From: Thelephora terrestris
Lineage: Eukaryota > Basidiomycota > Agaricomycetes > Thelephorales > Thelephoraceae
NCBI GenBank assembly: GCA_015956445.1
Contig: WIUZ02000001.1
Location: 4,092,001-4,156,000, forward strand
Length of the DNA: 64,000 nt
Direction of reading: 5' to 3'
Shown: positions 57,495-64,000 of the stretch, piece after piece
How the letters are laid out: each line of letters begins with the position of its first letter
Position numbering within the stretch: position 1 is the first letter of the stretch
Translations under genes and position numbers: made by a program
The notes under the pieces: model-generated
Databases searched by the model: none
Seen by the model: only the letters and a program-made list of their open reading frames with translations
Told to the model about the DNA's origin: nothing

Positions 57495-60042
57495 TCAGAC
57501 AGTGGGGGCGGAGGTAGTCGTGGGGTCTAGCGCACGCCGGATATTGGACACCCACTTCGACCGCAAGGACGAGTCCTCAGCCGCGAATGAAAGAGACTTT
57601 GCCGCCTGACGAGTGGTGGTGAATCACAGCTCGTCCTGATGAGAGGAATTTGACATACCGTCATTACTACAAACTCCTTTTCTCCCTTTTGTTCGACACT
57701 GATGACAGTCTGGTTACCGTTGTCCTTCCCTTTCTTCTTCTCTTTCTCCTTGTCGGGTTTGAGCTTCCCGCTACTCGATCTCTCCTTTCCTGATGTGATC
57801 GTCCACTCTCCCCTGATGGCGAGTACCTTTCCACCTTTCTTGATCTTCACGCAGAGCAACCGATTATTGGTGAGAATAAGTAGCCGCGTTTTGGGCTTCT
57901 TCTTGGTTGCGATCGAGAGCAGTCTGCTTGGGCGGCGCTTTAAAGAGGAAGTAGAGACCAGAGACTGGAACTGCATTTCTTCTCCGGTTAATAGGATCGA
58001 AGACCTGAACGCATGTCAGCACGCCATGTAAGGGGGCAAGCGACGGCAAAAAAATCTGACCAGTTGGGACCCACGAGACCATTCTCCTGGAGGGTTTGGT
58101 TTCGATTCCGTCCCCGCAGAGCGGCCTCCAGCGCGGCACCGAGCTTCTCGATAGGACTACCTTCTGAGGAGCTCGTAGTGGAACCTGTCGCGAACAAATC
58201 TTGTTGCACAGGTGGAGCGGGCACAGGTATTGGTTTGGACGCAGGCAGAATGTCAGGGTCCGCTTGCTGCTGACGGTGAGGAGGTACAAGCTCAATTTCT
58301 TGCTTATCCTCAGCATCTCCCGATGTATTCGAGGAATCATCCATCTCGGTCTCTTCCCCCATGGCCGCAGAGGAGCTCGAGTTGTAACCGTTTTCCGTTC
58401 TCTGGTCCAGCTCCCCCTCGTCTTCCTCTCCGACCCACGGAATCTCATCATGGCTCCTAGGGAACGTCACGACGTGATCCCAATCATATCCTACATCCTT
58501 CCAATGATCATTGGCGGGTTTAGGCTCCTTCTTGACCAAGCCAGGTTCAAGTGTCGGAGCAAGGGCTGTCCAAAGCGTGGCCCAATCAATCTGTTTAAAG
58601 AACGGATGAGCTTTCAGGGCCTTCATATCGTTGGAGCTCCCCTGCTCCCCTGCTCCCAGTCGCTCGGTTGGCGACTTGACAAGGAGTTTCTGTACTAGAG
58701 CCTTCGCTTGTTCATCGAAGCCATCGGGGCAGGTATAATCCAGGGCTTTAACCTTTTGCCATGTGAGGTACTCGGACAGACCGTGGAATGCAAATCGACC
58801 AGCAATCATTTGGTATACGATACACCCAAGGGCCCACAGATCAGAGCTGATGGTTCGTCAAGTGCGATCAGCACCAAATACATTGGCTACGATACCAGAT
58901 AGACGATTACCTTCGACTGGTCTCATTGTTTTCGAGGAGCTCTGGAGCGACATACTGAGCAGTGCCGACGAACGTCTTCGCGGTTTGCACTGGTATATAC
59001 GGTTAGATCGAGTCCCAGTGTGGATTTAGGTAGGTGACCAACCATCCGAATCAAGGATCTTCCCTGTGCCGAAGTCGGTGATCTTCAGCCTAAAGTTGTC
59101 GTCGAGTAGGAGGTTCTCCGGTTTGAGGTCACTGCGTTGGAGGGCTGAGCAAGAACGTGGAGGAAAGGTGGAGCCCGAACTAACCGATGGATGACGCCCT
59201 TGCTGTGCATATAATCCAGCGCGTCCACGATTTGAGCGGCGTAATACCGCGAACACTCCACCGATAGTGATCCCATCTTGGATATCCTAGACTGCAGTTC
59301 GCCGTTCCTTGCTAGATCCAGTACGAAAACTGTGAACGAAACACGTTATGAGCAATCGCGTGATTTTTTATGCGGTATTTTCGCAGGGACTGACAGAGAC
59401 TATATTCGTCTTGGAACGTCCAGTGGAGTTTCACTATCCCGGGGTGGCCGGCTCCCAGTTTGACGAGGGTATTCTTTTCGATGAGAGCCGTCTGAAGTTT
59501 ATTGTTTCGGGCGAGGTGGCCCTTGTCGAGCACCTTTATCGCATATTCTTGTTTGGTGACTCGATGAGTGGCCTGCATAACCTACAAAGCCCCAGACTGA
59601 ATCACGCAGGGTCGACGGGAAGCGCGTTACGTACTGTGGAATAGGACCCTTCCCCTAAGATGTCGCCAAAATTGAAGTCATCAGCTCCGAACCTGCCGTT
59701 GATGGAGTTGGTGCGGGATCGCGTCGTGGACTGCGCCCTGGGCTGAATCCCCCGGGAAGGAGAGAGTCGGGGGTCTTCCTCAGGATCTGGAATACCCAAC
59801 TCCTTGGAGAGATATTGGGGTGGTCTCGAAGCCCGTGGGGTGGCGGGAGCGTTGGGGCTTCGGGAGCGGGGTGAAGAAAAGGTGCGGATGGGGCGGGGTC
59901 GGACGGGCATGACCAAGGATGAGGAAGAAGAAGAGCTCGAGCCTGTAGAAATGACAGAGGCATTCCTAGAAAGGTCAGCGAGGGTAGGTGTGGTCGCAGC
60001 CGATGGGTCGGGTGAAGGCTGAGTTAACTGGATTTGAAGCAT
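57495..60042 (-). CDS. PDK1-type AGC kinase (Ksg1/Pkh homologue) with C-terminal PH domain
   Basis: Master AGC kinase that phosphorylates the activation loops of Akt/Ypk-, S6K- and PKC-type kinases at the membrane. The N-terminus is a Ser/Pro-rich tail. The kinase domain begins [15 protein letters not shown] (Gly-rich loop), with VAIK-type [16 protein letters not shown], catalytic loop [18 protein letters not shown] in [12 protein letters not shown], activation segment [17 protein letters not shown] (the threonine-containing PDK1 self-phosphorylation loop, here TFVGTAQ), and [29 protein letters not shown] and HPFFKQIDW follow. The C-terminus holds a PH domain ([20 protein letters not shown], then [20 protein letters not shown]), ending TSAPTV at 57495. 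About eight introns; near 700 residues. All kinase key residues are present. Confidence 0.93.
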
Positions 60043-60331
60043 CCCCTCGTCACAACCATTTACGGATTTCGGAATTGGTGGGACCTCTGGTCGGGAACGC
60101 CGGGGCGTATATCAAGCAGGAGAGAGCAGAAGACGAGAGCGAAAAAATAATGATAGGAGAATAAGAAAGGACACTCAAGTCATCAGTCTCTCAGTGGGGA
60201 ATCGAGAAGAAAAGGGAGAGGGTGGACGGTTGACGCCCAGAGCATCGGCTTCACCCTCCCCCGCTCCGTTCCAAAAAATATTAAAAAAATGCGGACAAGA
60301 AAACTACAAGCGGGTAGTGGCACATGAGGTA

Positions 60332-60603
60332 CAGCGAGTTGCAAAACGATAGACGTGTTTTTGGGAAAACAGGATAGTTTTTTTTTGTTTACACCGTGAC
60401 ACATAAACAAAGGTTTCTGACCCCGAGGCCCACTGAACTGAACGCTCTCCGTGGTTTGCCGTCCCACGGCACCATCCATCGACACCCGATTTTGATCCCC
60501 GACGGATTTTCAATTCAAATATCTTTGTTTGTATGTCACAGTGTAAACAAAAAAAAACAGTCCTGTTTTTTCAAAAACACGTCTATCGTTTTGCAACTCG
60601 CTG
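60332..60603. mobile_element. MITE with long terminal inverted repeats and TA target duplication (Tc1/mariner-like)
   Basis: Both ends carry the same inverted sequence starting CAGCGAGTTGCAAAACGATA, which continues for about 80 bases with few mismatches on each side (left arm to about 60413, right arm from about 60518). The element is 272 bp and is flanked on both sides by TA (60330-60331 and 60604-60605), the target duplication of Tc1/mariner and pogo elements. The inner 105 bases code for nothing. It is a non-autonomous DNA transposon in the promoter-side gap between two divergently placed neighbours (start of PDK1, end of the F-box gene). The near-identical arms could fold into a long hairpin if transcribed. 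Confidence 0.88.
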
Positions 60604-60924
60604 TAACAAACGGGGTTTCAGGTTCCGCATTTCTCCACATTGTCTTGAACGCTAAGACCACCTAAACACTAGCCGCTTGGTGGGCGGCAGGTCCCCAGCC
60701 TGCTGATCCGCGCGGTAAGTGGCACAAGTCTAGACTCAACTGGCGCGGATATGAGGTCGGATGAGGGTTGCACCGTCCGCAGCACGAGGAAAAAAACTTG
60801 AGCGGTGAATAGGTAGTCCGACAATACATATGCCTAGTAATTAAGATGCTCCATCTAAGATAGACTCAACCTGTGGAAGCTCGGAATGAAAAAGGGCATG
60901 AAAACGCTCGGCTTCGTCAATTCA

Positions 60925-62542
60925 TCAGGTAGCCGTGCAGGTCAAAGGGGGAACTTCGCATGCTCGTACAACTTCCACAACCCCAAATACGTCCACCAAA
61001 CCGTTCCACTTCTCTGCGACTTCCGGCCGACAGACAACAAGCAGGCGCTCGATCGGGCGTCCTTGTTTGCACCTCTCCTGTGCCATCGAGCGCACAGCTT
61101 GTATCGGAGGCAGCTGGTCAGAGCAGACACACAAAGATCGCATAGAGGGAAGCGATCTCGGATCTGTTTCCAACACCCGCAGGACTGGCTCGCAGTCGCT
61201 CTTCACCAGCCACAGCGTATCCAGGCTGGCCATCGACTGCAACAAAGGCTTCCAGGCCTCTGGGTCAGGGTATTCCAACGCACGACACCCTTGCACCCTC
61301 AACTCCCGTATGGACGCCACCGGAAGCGGTCCGAACGATCCAAGGGTCGACTGAATGAGCTTGCGTGCCATCGATGAAACCTGTAAACGGAAGGTCGTCG
61401 TACTCGCCTCCCCCAATATCTCGATTCCATCTATCCCGTCCCCAATATTGATCGTCAATTTTTCGATATCTTTGATGTTGAGTAACGATTTCGCAGGTAA
61501 GGCGTGCTGGAAGATGGACTGATCCAAAGAATCCAGGACCACGGAAGTCAATTCCAGGCGACAGGTCGACGGTAATGAAAGCGATTCTAGCAGTCGCCGG
61601 GGTGATCCGGAGCTAAACTTGAATTGGCGGAGGTGAGGAAGGGTGACGTGTCGAGTCGTAGGTTCGGCTGTCGGCTCCGCCTTCCAGAACTCGAGATACT
61701 CGAGGGTGGGATTGGCCTCGAGAATGTCGAGGAGGGTGTCGATCGGCAGAACCTGTTGAACGTCTTCGATAGACAGTTCTTTCAAGCCAGTGAAATGGTT
61801 CGGCGTCCAATTGGGGATTCCGCTAAACCGGACGGAGCTGAGGCTAGGCAGATACCCACCGAAAAACAGGGGCAGGGGGCGATTTTGGTTTCCGATTTTG
61901 CGGATCTCGAGGGTTTGGAGGCTCCGCGCAACGGTGGGAGAGTCGAGCGAGGTAGTGATCTGAACCAGATGGTATACTTTGGCTGCAAGTTTCCGCACTC
62001 GAGGCATTTGTTCCCGGATCGTGTCCCAAACCCCGTTCAGCGGTCTATGGCTCGGAACATAGACGTCAAGTGGGGCGCTCCGCGAGCGCTCGATGCTAAT
62101 GAGAGCAGCAGGGAGGTTGTCCAGCGACACCGTCGACCAGAGGGTTGCGAACGCGAGGGCTGACTCACGCCAGTATCGACAGACCCTCGTAACGGCAGTC
62201 CATCTGTAAAAGTCTTCCCTTGGTCCATCGTTCGGTCCAAAGAAGTTATTGAGAACGTATTGGAAGATAATCGCGAGTATCTCTGGTGGAAGAGCGTGCG
62301 CCGGGCTAAGTGTGTTCCGGGCGAAACGGACTTGGGCAAGAACACGGGATGCCTTGACATCAAGTTTCTGAAGCTATGGAAACCTCACGTGTAAAAAGGA
62401 TGCTAAGAGTAGAAAGTTAACCCGCGACTGAACATACCTCTGACCTCGGACAGTTTCTTGCGCTCCTTGCTTCCTCAGGAATTCTCAGGAGGATGAGGTC
62501 GAGTAAGGCATCGATGGTCATTCCAGACGTCTCGAACGACAT
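60925..62542 (-). CDS. F-box/LRR-like protein
   Basis: The start at 62542 gives MSFETSGMTIDALLDLILLR. An intron at about 62395-62440 leads to ASRVLAQVRFARNTLSPAHA and the F-box LPPEILAIIFQYVLNNFFG, followed by WTAVTRVCRYWRESALAFAT, the typical basidiomycete F-box context that contacts Skp1. The rest, to the end VPPLTCTAT at 60925, has irregular LRR-like units (LQTLEIRKIG, YLPSLSSVRFSGI, LKELSIEDV, LEYLEFWKAE, LRQFKFSSGSP, LDTLWLVKSD, IRELRVQGCRALEY). Length is near 520 residues. These proteins are substrate receptors of SCF ubiquitin ligases and form large families in Agaricomycetes; the target cannot be told. A GTATAAAG element lies about 80 bases upstream. The MITE lies about 320 bases beyond its 3' end. 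Confidence 0.88.
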
Positions 62543-63345
62543 GGCGTGGTTGTAGTGAAAAGTTAAGGACAGGAAGCGGGGGGTTTTTTATGGCGAGAAC
62601 CTTGAGAAGATGAAGATGGAGGCTTTATACAGACCTAAGAAATGCAGTAACGACAAGAGATCCACAATAGAGCTTGAAACATGTCGCTAACACCGCAGAC
62701 GCTCTCGGGAATAACAATCATGCGTGAACGTGGTCACGTTGCACAATCGCTAACAGGAATTCAAGTCGAGCCCGACAAACTCTCAGTGTTTGGCGGTGGT
62801 GAAAGAGCGTGTAGTCCAGTGGGCGATCGAGATCAACAGCATCTGAATGATGTGAGACCTCGCACTGCTCTAAACCTCCGACGTTGTCTTGCACTGACAG
62901 CTTATGGGATTCGACCGCTCTTTCCGGTCAGGATCGGCGGGCGTAGTGGTAGCTTGAAAGCTGTGAATGATGCCCGGGTCTTAAGCTTAAAGAGCAGTCC
63001 AGACTGACTCGAGATGTAGACGTTGTCTTTGCTTTCGTCTCTCCCTGGTCTTTCCGCGTTCAAAGCATAGAACCGACGGGAATGATGTGATATTATCAGC
63101 ATTGCCCTGCAAGGCACGTCATGAAGTTTACCGCGATGCCTAATGTTGGGGGTTGACGCTGGGCACCCAGCGCTGAGTAGGATGATCCTTGGATGATCCG
63201 ACGAAATTGGCGTGCATCATCTCTCACACATCCGCGACGATAGAATTCGCATGTTTCAGATGGTGTGGGCCAAAAAAAACGTTGTACCGAGTAAGTGCCC
63301 GAGTCCAGCACGCTGTGATTATTGGTGCTGAAGAGACAAAAAGGA
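62543..63345. other. Intergenic region between F-box gene and tRNA-Gln
   Basis: About 800 bases with the upstream region of the F-box gene (GTATAAAG on the minus strand near 62623). No other gene was supported. Confidence 0.4.
63338..63342 (-). terminator. RNA polymerase III terminator of the tRNA gene
   Basis: On the minus strand a run of five T residues begins four bases after the tRNA 3' end, the standard Pol III stop. Confidence 0.7.
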
Positions 63346-63427
63346 GGTCCATCCCGGGTTCGAACCGGGGTTGCTGGAAGGTGCTCGTGATCAAAATCCA
63401 GAGTGATAACCACTACACTAATGAACC
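63346..63427 (-). tRNA. tRNA-Gln (anticodon TTG) with short intron
   Basis: On the minus strand the acceptor arms GGTTCAT and ATGGACC pair fully with one G-T wobble. The D arm (TAGTGTAGTGGTTATCAC), anticodon stem CTGGA/TCCAG and T arm (CCCGG-TTCGAAC-CCGGG, which is also the B box) are all present. The loop after CTGGA reads TTTTGA and then about 11 extra bases before the 3' half of the stem, an intron at the canonical position just 3' of the anticodon. The anticodon is TTG, so it reads CAA (Gln). Total length 82 with intron. An A box (TAGTGTAGTGG) is also visible. Confidence 0.92.
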
Positions 63428-64000
63428 ATCACCTCGGAATTGTTTTAAAAATTAATAAACAAAAAGAGCTCATACAGTGAGCACAACCCAACATTGTTCT
63501 CCACACAATTATCGTGACAATACAGTTTGGAGCGAATATCACGAGAAGCGCACCTGCCAAAACCCCGTACCAAATTAAAGTTGGCCCATGTCACTGGTAG
63601 GCTGCGCACTGAGGTTGTACGGTTTCGCTACAAGACCTGCCTTTTGTTCCTAAACTTGGTCCGCGCCGACCCTCAATCACAATCCCACTACTTACTCCGA
63701 CGCTGGAGAACATCAGAGAAAACTCCACCTTGACGTGGTAAAATCTTCTCGAATGGATCTCAAGACTCATTGTACTCACCCCTATTGCGGTCCAACGATC
63801 ATGCGAAATAACGGCGAATGATAGTTCCATTGGTAGCAAACGTAGTCTTTGCGGGCCCTCACATCACGCAGGGCGCTTCCAAGCACGATAAAAAAGGAGC
63901 GAGTATTGATTTCTCCCTATTTCTGTACGGGATGGCAAGCCGGCGTTCTATCGCCTCAATCGAGAATAGAATACCCCCCGTTACGGTCGAGGAGGTCCAG
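63428..64000. other. Right end of window, no supported gene
   Basis: About 570 bases to the window edge. I see no exon with a recognisable motif; a gene may continue beyond base 64000. Confidence 0.35.

Noticed and set aside
61624-62163. Plus-strand open frame of 179 codons
   Set aside because: Antisense shadow of the F-box/LRR gene at 60925-62542.
1-64000. Search for LTR retroelements, other virus-derived elements, CRISPR arrays, rRNA genes and riboswitches
   Set aside because: No reverse transcriptase, integrase or capsid-like motifs, long direct terminal repeats, spaced short repeats or conserved rRNA blocks were seen. The only mobile element I can support is the MITE at 60332-60603.

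Overview
The window reads as nuclear DNA from a filamentous basidiomycete, most likely an Agaricomycete. The genes are broken by many short GT-AG introns of about 50-60 nt. Gene spacing is tight. Several families are typical of mushroom-forming fungi: a NACHT/WD-type NLR, F-box proteins of basidiomycete type, secreted intradiol dioxygenases, a GT49-type glycosyltransferase, a BTB protein of the agaric type and a seven-helix membrane protein. Nothing is prokaryotic, and I saw no rRNA, CRISPR array or LTR element.

Layout. 1-3238: 3' part of the Tudor-SN (SND1) gene. 3825-8173: NLR-type STAND protein. 8625-10077: GT49-like glycosyltransferase, convergent with an ATRIP/Rad26-like checkpoint gene (10245-14095, minus). 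14454-15852: coiled-coil protein. 15853-18107: gene-free, with a promoter-like island.

18108-28683: the accessory core of the window, a tandem segmental duplication. Each unit holds an F-box gene (minus) facing a secreted intradiol dioxygenase (plus) across a long intergenic region. Unit 1 (18960-24213) is joined to a complete F-box gene. Unit 2 (24226-28683) starts inside the F-box gene, so its F-box copy is a truncated, decayed pseudogene, while its dioxygenase looks whole. An F-box/LRR-like pseudogene and an aldo-keto reductase follow.

32084-51007: mainly housekeeping genes. UCH37 deubiquitinase and MED31 are divergent. Then come an SLC35C2-like transporter, a Zn2Cys6 regulator, a seven-helix membrane protein, a three-repeat Myb protein, a CipC/DUF3759-like protein, COG5 and ILV6. 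51008-53907 holds no gene I can support. 53908-56628 encodes one protein with two complete BTB modules. 57495-60042 is PDK1 kinase (minus). A 272-bp MITE with long terminal inverted repeats and a TA target duplication sits at 60332-60603. An F-box/LRR gene (60925-62542, minus) and an intron-containing tRNA-Gln(TTG) (63346-63427, minus) close the window.

Functionally, the housekeeping genes cover RNA metabolism, the DNA-damage checkpoint, Golgi tethering, branched-chain amino acid synthesis, growth signalling, transcription and ubiquitin turnover. The accessory genes point to two adaptive themes: NLR-based non-self or damage sensing, and extracellular oxidation of aromatic compounds with recent copy-number change. 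Exon boundaries were placed by eye from splice signals and family conservation, so inner coordinates may be off by one exon in the less conserved genes.
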